A DNA stretch of 64,000 nucleotides, from NCBI GenBank assembly GCA_013306675.1, contig JABLUY010000092.1, positions 1 through 64,000 on the forward strand. The letters run 5' to 3'. The stretch's first letter is position 1. Each line of letters begins with the position of its first letter. The notes under the pieces were generated by a model. The model searched no databases and was not told the DNA's origin. It saw only the letters and a list, made by a program, of their open reading frames with translations. Position numbers and translations under genes: made by a program. Origin of the DNA: Thraustochytrium sp. TN22. Its lineage: Eukaryota; Sar; Bigyra; Thraustochytrida; Thraustochytriidae. Positions 46,736-55,640 of this stretch are shown piece by piece.

Positions 46736-47674
46736 TCACGAATGCTGCATGCGAGCGCCGAGGTCGCCGAGCGCGGTGTAAATGAGCGCGTACTGGGCCC
46801 TCCCTTCAACCATCCACGGGTGTCGCTGGGCACGGAGCGTCTGAATGGCCTCGCGCACGAGCGAGACGAGGTGCGCGGCAAAGGCCGGGCCGTCGAGGTT
46901 GTCGAGGTCGCCCTTGTCGTCCTCGAGACAGAGGTGCTCTGCGACGCTGAGGATGGTGACGAGGGTGCCGGAGCGGCCCACGCCTCCGCTGCAGTTGACC
47001 ATGGTGGGCCTGCGCTCACGGTCGCTACCTCGCAGCGACAGGACCTTTTCGACGAGGTCCACGAGCAGCGCGACGTTACCAGGCGTGCCGTAGTTGGGCC
47101 AGGCCTCGAATTGCAGGTGGTCAACGCGGCGTGGCGCCACGCCGGTGGCCTCGGACGAGACACGAAGCACGCGATGCACGAGCGGCGCGGCGGAGGCATC
47201 GGCCGGTGCGTCGCTTTCCTCCTCGAGTAGCTGCACGTCGCCGCCGAGGTCGCCGGCCGCGACGTAGTTGGCGCACTCGCGGCCAAAGGGCGCCAAGCCG
47301 ACCATGAGGGCGACCTGATTGGCGAGCGCCGCTTTCCAGAAGGCGGCGCGCGTGTCCGGGTCCGCGAGCGGGCCCTGCGCCACGACGAATCTGCATCCTA
47401 GCGGGTCGACCAGCGAGGCGTTCACGTAGTCCTCCCCCCCGCAGGGCGCGAGGTGGTCGTCAAAGGGCAGTATGTTGCAGAAGCGGTTCTCGCGCGGGTG
47501 CCCTGCCGCCACCTCGCAGCGCCCATCCCGCATCATGGTCTCGTGGCTGCGGCGTCCCGTGCCGTCCTCGCGGTACGTCGAGCTCGCGTGGATGTCGGCG
47601 AACTCTGCCGCGGCCTCGGCCGCGCCCCGCGCTGCGCAGGCCTCCGCGAGCAGCCTGCCGAGGCGCTCCCGCAT
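46736..47674 (-). CDS. Protein tyrosine phosphatase-fold protein with altered catalytic loops
   Basis: 312 residues. The classical PTP order is present: ENRFCNILPFDD (for KNRYxNIxPYD), DYVNASLVD, FVVAQGPLADPDTRAAFW, HLQFEAWPNYGTPG (WPD loop), VNCSGGVGRSGT (P-loop, Cys about residue 228) and a Q-loop QYALIYTAL. The nucleophilic Cys and the P-loop Arg are kept. The general-acid Asp of the WPD loop is Asn here (about residue 194), and the His before the Cys is Asn. In characterised PTPs loss of the WPD Asp cuts activity strongly and favours substrate trapping, so this may be a slow enzyme or a phosphotyrosine-binding pseudophosphatase. No TM or SH2 domain is seen. The Met at 47674 is the first in-frame Met near the domain; upstream sequence is hexamer and pentamer repeat. 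Confidence 0.82.
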   Translation of the reverse strand: MRERLGRLLAEACAARGAAEAAAEFADIHASSTYREDGTGRRSHETMMRDGRCEVAAGHPRENRFCNILPFDDHLAPCGGEDYVNASLVDPLGCRFVVAQGPLADPDTRAAFWKAALANQVALMVGLAPFGRECANYVAAGDLGGDVQLLEEESDAPADASAAPLVHRVLRVSSEATGVAPRRVDHLQFEAWPNYGTPGNVALLVDLVEKVLSLRGSDRERRPTMVNCSGGVGRSGTLVTILSVAEHLCLEDDKGDLDNLDGPAFAAHLVSLVREAIQTLRAQRHPWMVEGRAQYALIYTALGDLGARMQHS

Positions 47675-47727
47675 CGTCCTCTGCCTGCAGCAGGTCCGCG
47701 CCGGGGCCTGCCGCCTTGGAGTTCTGC

Positions 47728-47769
47728 GGACCGTGACCGAGACCGAGACCGCGACCGCGACCGTGACGC
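47728..47769. repeat. GACCGN hexamer array
   Basis: About seven imperfect GACCGA/GACCGC/GACCGT units just upstream of the PTP start codon. Confidence 0.88.
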
Positions 47770-47965
47770 CGTGGGCCTCCAAGGCTTGCGCCGCGAGTGC
47801 AGTCGGCTGCAGTCGTGCAGTCGTGGTGGTCGCGCTGGTCGCCGCGCGCGGCACGTGTCTGCACGCGCTCCACGCCGCGCGCTCCCGGACAGCGTGGCTG
47901 GCGGCCAGATACCATCGCCCAAGTTGTGCACGCGCAGGCGCGGCGCGGCGCGGCGCGGCGCGCGC

Positions 47966-48020
47966 GGAGCGGAGCGGAGCGGAGCGGAGCGGAGCGGAGC
48001 GGAGCGGAGCGGAGCGGAGC
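47966..48020. repeat. (GGAGC)11 pentanucleotide repeat
   Basis: Eleven perfect pentamers, about 70 bp before the start of the small plus-strand ORF. Confidence 0.96.
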
Positions 48021-48091
48021 GGCGGCAGAGCGCCAAGGCCGACCCCGTCGCGCGCGGCGGGCGAGGAGGGCTGCGAGCGGCGCGAGCGAGC

Positions 48092-48400
48092 ATGCCGAGC
48101 ACGCCGCCGGGCGGCGGGCCGGGCGGCGGGCCGGCGCCGCTCTTCGAGGGCGACGTGCTGGCGCCGGGCGGCGGCTCCGTGAGCTCCATGAACCCGCTCG
48201 CGAGGTTCGATGAGGACGACGAGGACGTGCGGAAGATGGCGCTCAGGAGGGGGTCGCCGGGGAGGACCGCCGCGATGGTCGACGGCCTGCCGGGCCCGGG
48301 CGCGAAGCGAGGGTGGCTCTCCTCGGCTCTGACGTGGTGCGCGGCAGGCGCGACGACGAGCGACAACGAGTCGAGGACGAGCTCGAGCCGCTGGATTTGA
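48092..48400 (+). CDS. Small ORF, Gly/Pro-rich, unknown function
   Basis: 102 residues. It opens with a Pro/Gly-rich stretch (MPSTPPGGGPGGGP), then VSSMNPLARFDEDDEDVRKM and a Ser/Arg end. The motif NPLAR followed by acidic residues and EDV also occurs in the N-terminus of the YeeE/YedE transporter at about 39,350-39,440. That similarity, and the change from repeat to non-repetitive sequence exactly at the ATG, suggest it is real. It could instead be the first exon of a longer gene; a TGA closes it at 48400. No membrane segment. Weakly supported. Confidence 0.35.
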   Translation: MPSTPPGGGPGGGPAPLFEGDVLAPGGGSVSSMNPLARFDEDDEDVRKMALRRGSPGRTAAMVDGLPGPGAKRGWLSSALTWCAAGATTSDNESRTSSSRWI

Positions 48401-49198
48401 GGCCGCGTCGGATGACGTTATACATGCTGTCATGCAAAAGCCAGCGTCCCGATCGGCGGCTATCGTTGCGCACGTGTCTGCCTGCCAAGCGGTGAGGAAT
48501 GAGTGCGTGATGCTCGTACCTTGGTGGTGGCCCCCCTCCCCCCGGGGGTACCAGAGTGGCAGCTACCAGAGTGGCAGCACCATCATTCCTTCACCAGCAG
48601 GCGGCACGACCTGGCGGCTCTGCATGCATGGTGGCGCGCATCTCTGCGGCGTCCATGGCAGACGCAGGAGAAGTCCTGGCGTGCCTTGATTATCACAAAG
48701 ACGAAGAAGAAGAAGAAGAAGAAGCCAGGCAAGGAAAGATCAATTGAAATAGTAGGCCTACAGGCTCGAGAGGTTGGTGTCGGTGGTACCTTGAGGCCAT
48801 GGATAGCGCGAATGAAAGGCCTGGTGAGGCAAGATCGTGAATGAAAGGCTTCGTGGAGCACACCCGAGGCGGCCCACTTCACTGCTCGTCACACATCGAG
48901 GCTTTCGAGTGGGCTTGGCTTGACAGTGAGTAACAGATCAAGTGCTTCTCTTGGTCCTGGTTGCTGGCGATCACGGCGCTGTGCACGGTAGATCGCAGGA
49001 GGCAACCCAAAAAAAATACTCGGCAAGCCCCAGCTATCTCTCTCCCTTTCTCTCTGTCTCTCTCTCTGTCTCTCTTCTCTCATCAAGGCAAGGATTGACA
49101 GTGAACAAAAGGCTTCGTGGAGCACGGGAGTTGACAAAGAGGCTCGCTTTGGACACAGAGGGCTTGGCTTTGCTTGCTTGGTATGCTCGGGGCAGAGC
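48401..49198. other. Gene-free spacer
   Basis: 798 bp. It includes a GAA-type run (48693-48725), a T/C-rich stretch (49035-49080) and an 18-bp phrase (AAAGGCTTCGTGGAGCAC) present at 48844-48861 and again near 49109. It contains the TVP15-like 3' end. No gene is seen. Confidence 0.5.
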
Positions 49199-49717
49199 TT
49201 AGACCAGGCTGCTGGCGATGACGGTGCCATCCTGCTTGTACTGGCTCTTCTCCTTCTGCATGTGCTTGCGGAGGCAGAAGATCTCGCCAAGAATGTAGAT
49301 GAGGCCGATGCCGACGAGGATGTAGGCGAAGATCCTGCGCGCGCTGTCCCAGATGTCGGCGCCGGTGCTGCCGGCATCAAACGGGTTGGTGCCGGCGACG
49401 AGCGCGAGGTTGAGCACGCCGATGAACATGATGAAGAAGCCGCGGAAGGCCCAGTTCTTCATGGCCGGCAGGTGCGCGAAGGTGCTGCCGTGGCGGATCT
49501 CCACGAGAAAGAGCAGGATACTGAAGCCCAGGCCGTAGAAGCACAGCAGGAACACGAACCACGCGTCATCCGCGTTGTACTCAAACATCTGGGCCGCGCC
49601 CACGATGCCCAGGAGATAGCTCACCATGTTGAGGATGGCCGCGATGAGCGAGAGGTAGCTCAGCGCCGCCAGGAACAGCAGCGAGCAGGGCCTGCGCCCG
49701 GAGTCCTCGCGCGCCAT
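49199..49717 (-). CDS. TVP15/COPI-associated Golgi membrane protein
   Basis: 172 residues with four hydrophobic spans (about 14-40, 50-72, 88-107 and 128-146). The central NWAFRGFFIMFIGVLNLAL, with an Arg-Gly between helices, and the following conserved Ile/Leu span match the COPI-associated/TVP15 family. The yeast protein sits in late Golgi (Tlg2) membranes and has a minor role in vesicle traffic. The cytosolic tail is Lys/Gln-rich (RKHMQKEKSQYKQD) and ends in SLV. The length matches the family. The start is the first Met, with a short polar lead-in. The upstream 3-kb spacer has no recognised gene. Confidence 0.75.
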   Translation of the reverse strand: MAREDSGRRPCSLLFLAALSYLSLIAAILNMVSYLLGIVGAAQMFEYNADDAWFVFLLCFYGLGFSILLFLVEIRHGSTFAHLPAMKNWAFRGFFIMFIGVLNLALVAGTNPFDAGSTGADIWDSARRIFAYILVGIGLIYILGEIFCLRKHMQKEKSQYKQDGTVIASSLV

Positions 49718-52700
49718 CTTGCTGCTTTCCTCCCCCTCGCTGCCTGCTGCTCGCGCTGGCGCCTCCTTGTCTGCTCGGCCGCTGGCAAGTCGCTAGCTCG
49801 CTCGTTGCGCGTTTGCCTGCTCGTGCGTGCGTGCGTGCGTGCCGCCGTGCCTGCCTGCGTGCGCTTCTCGGCCAGCCTGCCAGTTCCACTGCTGCCAGCT
49901 GCCAGCACACTCTGCACACGCGCGGCCCGGACAGCGCCACCCTGATTCCTGATTCCTCTGGTGGCAAGGCGCGGCAACTGCAGGAGCGCCAGCGCCAGAG
50001 CCAAAGCTGACTTACCAACCTCGTCGTCACGCTTCCGTGGCCGCAGTCCAGGCCTGGCTCAGCTGGCTGGCGGCGATCGAGCTCACGGCGCCTCGCGCAC
50101 CGCTCGTACCGTCGAGGCCGTCATCATGGCAGTCATCCTGCGCCAGCCCTCGTCGTCATTCTGCTGCTGCTGCTGCTGCTACCGCACGACTCCGATGTGG
50201 ACGGCGCCGACGACCTGCTCCTAGGCCTAGTTGGTTGTGTCGCGCGCAAGCGTCCTGGTGAGAGAGAGAGATCGGCGATCATCGGCGGCGACGGGCAGGA
50301 GCTTTTCGTGGTCCTTGACGGGGCCGGCCTGCGCCGCTCCCGACCTCAGCTCGCTCCGGCCGGGCGGCTTCCGCGGCTGCCGCTGCGCCAGGGCGAGGCG
50401 CTTGAGGCAGAAGGCAAGCCTCGCCGACCTGAGCCTGCATTGCATTGTTTTCCGCGCGAGCAGGCAAGCTTGATTGATTCGTCTGGATTGATTTATCCAA
50501 GGCGCCCCGCACGCGCCGCGCGCCCCGCGTCCGCTGCGGCCGCGCGCGCCTCAGGGCCGCGTGCTGCGCGCAGCGGACCTGGGCGCCTTCCGCCTTCCGC
50601 CTTCCGCCTGCCTGCGTGCAGCCACGAGCCAGCGGCCGGCGGCGGCGGCCGATGCAGCGGCGGCGGAGGCCGGAGCGACGCCCGCTCGGAGCGCCGCGCA
50701 AGACAGAGACGGCTTGCCACGGCAGTGCTGGCCGGCCCGGGCCCGCGCCGGCGCCGCCTTCCACTGACGCACTGACGCATTGTGGCGTGAGTGTGCGGTG
50801 GTGCCTCGCCGCGGCGGGCGCAACGCGCGGCGCGGCGGGCGCAACGCGGGCCGCGGCGGGCGCAACGCGGGGCGGCGGCGGCGGCGAGGGCGGCCTCGGC
50901 CAGCGCCGGGCCGCGACCAGGTACGAGCCCGGCTCGGGCGGGAGGCGGCGAGAGACGGGAGCCTGACGGAGGCCAGCCTGAGGAGGTACGGTCAAGGCTC
51001 AAGGGTCGCGGCGACGCGATGCGTCGGAGGCGATGCGGCCGAACGGGTACGCGCGACGGCGGCACGCGCGGCCACGCGCGGCCACGACACGCGGCGCCGC
51101 AGCTTTTAGGCCTACTAGTAGAGGAGGCTCGCTGCTCTCAAGGACGGAGTGTTTTGAGAGCAGCCAGCTGAGTGGACGGTCGAGCCACTGTGCTGGACGC
51201 GGCTCCCGGCCTCCGACACGGACCTGGCCGCGGCCGGCAGCGGCTCGGTCTGGTAGACTGACTCAGCCAGGCTGCCAGAGCACTTCAAGTTGTAGTGGCT
51301 CGGCGTGGCGACTTCGGAGACGACTCAGCAGACTCGCTGGCGGCTGTCCGAGTCAAGTCGGGTCCAACAGGCTCTGGTAATGAGAGCTCAGCTAACCCGC
51401 GAAGTGAGCAAGCTAGCTCGCTCTCATTGGCGGCCCGGGCGTCTGTTGTCTGTCCGAGCCGCGCTGCCGCTGGCTCAGGCCGCCTGCAACCCGTTCTCGC
51501 AGCTGGAAACCTCAAAGCTGTCGACGTGGACCAGCGCAGCCTTGCTGATGCGTAGCCGTCGCGAGCTGCTGACGACGCTGGCCGCGCCTCCGAGTCCAGC
51601 CAGCATGCGGGTCGCCCACGAACTCGCAGTGGGCCGGGCCGCTGGCCTGCTGGCTGGCGAGCTGCGAGTCCTGCCTGCACTACTACCGTAGGCTCCAGGC
51701 CTACTACCATCATGGCATACTGTCCCGATCTTACGAATGGACCCGGCGTTGACGCGCCACGCGCTTGCGTGCGCGCTTGCACGCGCGCCAGAAGCCTCGG
51801 ACAGGCCGGCCACGACTCTGACAGCGCACGCGCCACGCTCGCCAGCGCGGCCCGGGAGCGGGAGCGAGACCAAGAGGACCAGCGCCGCTGCCGAACGGCA
51901 CGGCAGCAGGCCTGGCCTGTCCGTGGCCGTCGCCGCGGCGCCGTCGCCTGCCTGCCTGTACGAGCTAGCTACCAGCAGGCCAGGAGGATGTGGACCGCAC
52001 GTAGGAGAACGGGGTGCATCGGACGGACACGCACGGACCTGGAACCGCACGCACACGCGCGTGCGCTGCTCCGCGCTGGACGTCCGCGTAAGTGCAAGTG
52101 CCTTGGCATCGTCACCGGGGCCCTAAGCCAGTACGGACAGCACTGCACAGCCTGAGGTTGCAGTAGCGCGACGTGCACAGCCTGAGGTTGGGCGTCGTGG
52201 AGAAGCATGTTCTTGGGCCAGCGCGCGGGCTACGCACTGGAGACCCATCCGGCGCTGGCCACGGATGGGAATCTCTGCCTGGCTGGCGGCTAGCGGCGGC
52301 TAGCTAGGGCGTCTGGCATCTTCTACCGCTCCGGCTCCGGCTCCAGGAGAGCTGCTAAATACCTGGAATCGGTTCGAGCGGCGACGGACGTGGTGCCAGT
52401 GGTGGCGCGGCTCGACTCGACTCGCACCAGCGGTTCGTACTGGCTGGTGTGCAGGCAGGCAAGGCACTTCGCACACGTGCAACGGCCTAGAGTTTCGCCT
52501 GGTTGCGGCGTACAGCACCCGCACCCGGACGCGATCGCGGCCGCAGCCACCACCCGCGTGCCACGGCGCGTGTGCGGTTCCTCTAGCTCACCAGTGGTCC
52601 AGCGCGCGCTACGTAGCCACGTCTACTAACCTCAGCCCGCTGGGGCAGCGCTCGTGCCCTGGCCGGCAGCGCCACGTCCGAAGCAGACCCGCAACTCTCA

Positions 52701-52767
52701 AGCCCCAAAACCAAAACCGAAAACCAGAACCTCAAGCTCCTTTCGCCTCAGCTTACCCTTTGGAACC
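49718..52767. other. Three-kilobase region without recognised genes
   Basis: It holds several open frames of 70-240 codons on both strands, but none has a domain, signal peptide or sensible composition; they reflect GC-rich drift. Contents worth noting: GCGT/TGCC short repeats (49825-49855), a CTG run (50160-50180), and three ~21-bp GCGGCGGGCGCAACGCG units at about 50812-50875. Words such as GGCTGGC and CTAGCTAG recur. A non-coding RNA or fast-evolving small gene cannot be excluded. Confidence 0.45.
50812..50875. repeat. Three ~21-bp GC-rich tandem units
   Basis: GCGGCGGGCGCAACGCG core occurs three times in direct tandem. Confidence 0.85.
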
Positions 52768-52968
52768 ATGGGCTGCATTCAGTCGATGATCGAGGCTGCT
52801 CAGGACCCCGAGGCCGCCGCGCAGAAGGCCGCGGAGAAGGCCGCGGAGAAGGCCGCTGAGAAGGCCGCCGAGAAGGCCGCCAAGGCTGTCGCTGACAAGG
52901 CCCTGGCCGTCGCTAGCGAGAAGACCGGCGGCGCCGCTTCTCCCGCCGCCGAGGAGGAGGATGCCTAA
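52768..52968 (+). CDS. 66-residue N-terminally lipidated-looking Ala/Lys/Glu helix protein
   Basis: It begins MGCIQSMIE: Gly2 with Ser6 fits an N-myristoylation site, and Cys3 fits palmitoylation, as in many dually acylated peripheral membrane proteins. A KAAE repeat (four 12-bp units, about residues 20-38) then forms a long Ala/Lys/Glu amphipathic helix, and the tail is acidic (AAEEEDA). The coding run is clean, the context ACCATGG is strong, and the sequence contrasts with the noisy spacers on both sides, so it is likely a real, highly translated small gene. The function is unknown; a plasma-membrane or flagellar-membrane associated peptide is an inference. The in-frame 38 codons upstream (from 52654) probably are 5' leader. 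Confidence 0.68.
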   Translation: MGCIQSMIEAAQDPEAAAQKAAEKAAEKAAEKAAEKAAKAVADKALAVASEKTGGAASPAAEEEDA

Positions 52969-53761
52969 GTGGACGTTCTGTCATCCAAGCCAGGAAGAAA
53001 GTCAAGGCCTCTGATGCGACGACCATGCTCCGTGACCAGATACGTACTCAAGAATCATCCACTCGCTGTGTCTCTCCTCTTTTGTCATAGTTATGCTTCG
53101 CGCACTGCAGTGCACTGCTTGCAACTTCGGGCCAGCCAGGCAGCCATTCCTGCCGCAAGGCCTTGTCGGTTGTCGGAGCCGCCCCGGCCCAGAAGCAACC
53201 CTCTTGCCTTGCAGCCAACACGCCCGACTCGGTTGTGATGGTAGTGGGCTCTGCCTGCATGACGGCGACGACGTCAAGGCGACCTTTTCTGGCTGGTATG
53301 ACTCCGCCAGCTATGGATCGCCCTCGCGCCCGCCACCGCCCTACCATCAGCCAGAACAACTTGAAGTGCCAGTGCTGCAGCCACAGGCACTGGCAGGCTT
53401 TCTTGCTGTGCAGTGGCAAGTGCTTGTGGTGATGGCTGTGGCCCGCATTGCACGTGGCACTCTCTCATCATGCGGTCACCGTCATGTATGGCACAGCCAC
53501 TGCCAGTGGCAGCGTCCGGACCTTACTTACTGTTGGTGCGCTCGCGTGGCGCGTGCTCCAAGCTCCGCCGTCTCTGCCGAGTCTGGCGGATTGGTCGGGG
53601 AAGCGGCCTCGGCGGCCTGCCTCGGCTTGGCAGTCCTTGGCAGCCTCGGCTTGGTCCTTCCTTGCCTTGGCTTGGCCGGTTGGCGTGGCGCGGCCGCTTC
53701 ACTGCAGTGCAAGTTGCTGTTCTTGGCAAGCTTTGCGTTGCCTTGCTCGCCATGTTGAAGA
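52969..53761. other. Gene-free spacer
   Basis: 793 bp between the small lipidated protein and the phosphatase. Open frames in several phases (53.1-53.9 kb) show only CT/GGC-rich drift. The segment 53,590-53,700 is rich in CTTGGC repeats, just before the phosphatase start. Confidence 0.5.
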
Positions 53762-55059
53762 ATGGCGGCCCGAGGCAGAGCGGCAACTCCGACGCGGCGC
53801 AGTACGTCCCGCGGCGCGCGGGCGGCGGCGGCGGCCCCGGCGGGCGAGGGCGGCACCATGGAGGACATCGGGCACGTGCAGCTGGATAGCGGGCTGCCGG
53901 TCGGGTCGCAGGCGGAGGATGCGGGCGGCCTAGTGCTGGTGCAGTTCACGGACCTGCACCAGTTCCCGGCGGGCGTGAAGGAGTTCGAGGCGCGCGGCAG
54001 GACGATCGACTTTGAGGCCGAGGGGTACAGCAGCGAGCGCAATGTGGAGCTCATCGCGCACGTGCTGCGCGAGACCACGCCGGACCTCTGCATCTTTACC
54101 GGCGACATCGTGGACGGCCGCCCGTGCAAGGGCATGGGCCGCGACGCCTTCAAGACGGTCATGATGGAGATCCTCAAGCCCGTGCTGGAGGCCAACGTGC
54201 CCTGGACTTTCATCCCGGGCAATCAGTACGTCCCTTGCCGGCTTGTCCCAGGGCAGGCCGGAGCCCGCCCGACTTTTCGTCTGACGACTAACGCGCTCGC
54301 GCGCCCGGCTCTCTCGCTCGCAGTGATGATGACGACTCCCCGTGGACGCGCGAGGACCTGCTGGAGATCTATCAGCTGCCGCTCTGCGTGTCTGCCAAGG
54401 CGACCTCCTTCAACCACACGCTCACCATCGGCCGTGGCGAGACGCCAGACGCCACGTCCAGCCTGAGGCTCTGGCTCTTCGACTCCGGCACCAACAGCCC
54501 GGACCCCAAGATCCGCTACACCACGTTTTCCCCGGAGAGCGTGCAGGGCTACAAGGACCTGTCCAAGAGCGAAACGCTCGCGCCCGCTGCCGAGGGCCTC
54601 GCCTTCTTCCACATCCCGTTGCCCGAGTACGAGGGCGTGCGCCCGCTCGCCGGCAAGAATGGCCTCTTCGACGCAGCCGTCAAGGGCGGCAAGGCGCCCT
54701 GGCCCGTGATGCACGAGCCCTTCAAGTCGCTCGTGCGCTGGCTCGGCAAGGACCTCGTCGCCGGCTGCTCCAAGCTCAACAGCGGCATCTTCAACGCCTT
54801 TCGCGAGGAGGGCAACATCCTCGCCACCTTTTGCGGCCATGACCACCACTCTGACTTTGTTGCGCGCCGCGACGGCATCTATCTCTGCTACGGCCGCTGC
54901 GGCTCTTTCACGCCGCCCAACAACTGGGAAGGCGCCGGGGGCGACCTGCCCTTTAACCGCGGCGCGCGCGTCATCGACTTTCGCGGTCCTGACGAGCTCT
55001 TCACCTGGAACTGCACCTTTGAGAGCCCGGCCGAGGACCACTTTCACCTCAAGCACTGA
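53762..55059 (+). CDS. Calcineurin-like metallophosphatase (Dcr2/PAP28-like), two exons
   Basis: Exons 53762-54225 and 54324-55059 with a 98-bp GT-AG intron give 399 residues. The metal-binding motifs of the metallophosphoesterase fold are all visible: QFTDLHQF (DxH), FTGDIVD (GDx2D), PGNHDDD (the His codon is split by the intron), and GHDHHSDF near residue 335. The segments FHIPLPEYE, LNSGIFNAF and GIYLCYGRCG, and the closing basic RGARVIDF, match the small purple-acid-phosphatase-like proteins (plant PAP28, yeast Dcr2). No signal peptide is evident; the first ~32 residues are Ala/Arg-rich and a Met at 53858 is an alternative start. The substrate is unknown. A decayed partial duplicate lies just downstream. 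Confidence 0.86.
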
Positions 55060-55269
55060 CGTGTTGGAATTCGATGACCTACCTGGCCAGTGGTGATGGC
55101 CGTACGTACCACCACCACGCGTATCATCAACTCTTTTTTCTCCATCAACTATTTCTTTTTTTGTTTTCTCGTCGCAGGCTGCTCGCACTGCACTGCTGAT
55201 GCGTCGCTCGCGGCGCAACGCTCATGTTGGAGAGGCAGATGCGCCAGGCCGCAAGTGAACTCCGGCGCA

Positions 55270-55640
55270 CACATTCATCAGGCCGCATTTTTAGCAGCTG
55301 CCGCTCTGCACGGATCGACCAGGGCGACCTCGTTCAATCGTGGTCACGATCAGGCACGGCTGAACGAGACCTCAAGCGTCTTCGACTCGAATTCGCCATC
55401 TTCTTGCAAAAGAGCGTGCCGGGTTACGCGGGGCTGTCGGAGAGCCGCGCGTTGGTGTCGGCGATCAAAAGCCAAGCCTTCTTTCACACCTCAATGCCGG
55501 AGTACGAGGACTTGGGCCCCTTCACTCGAATTCAAAAGATGCCGCCGTCGCTCATCATGCGCGAGCCGTTCACCAACCTAACGCGCGCTCGCTTAGCAAG
55601 GACCACGTCGCTGGGTGCGCGAGCAGAAACAGGTCGGATT
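55270..55640 (+). pseudogene. Decayed partial copy of the neighbouring metallophosphatase
   Basis: Starting about 210 bp after the intact gene, this stretch repeats part of its second exon. The 15-mer CAGCTGCCGCTCTGC (55295-55309) is identical to 54373-54387, followed by ATSFN in both. Further on KSVPGYAGLSES matches ESVQGYKDLSKS, AFFHTSMPEYEDLGP matches AFFHIPLPEYEGVRP, MREPFTNL matches MHEPFKSL and KDHVAGC matches KDLVAGC. The matches lie in three different frames, the metal-binding GHDH part is missing, and no start or splice site is retained. It is therefore a truncated tandem duplicate that has lost coding function. Confidence 0.75.

Larger units (their letters stand above)
47675..48091. 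other. Divergent spacer with two tandem arrays
   Basis: 417 bp between the PTP start (-) and the small ORF start (+). It carries a hexamer array (GACCGA/GACCGC, about 47728-47769) and (GGAGC)11 at 47966-48020. Confidence 0.6.

Noticed and set aside
50279-51065. Overlapping 190-238 codon minus-strand frames in the 3-kb spacer
   Set aside because: Composition is Arg/Ala/Pro drift over the 21-bp GC-rich repeat; no start context, domain or conservation visible.
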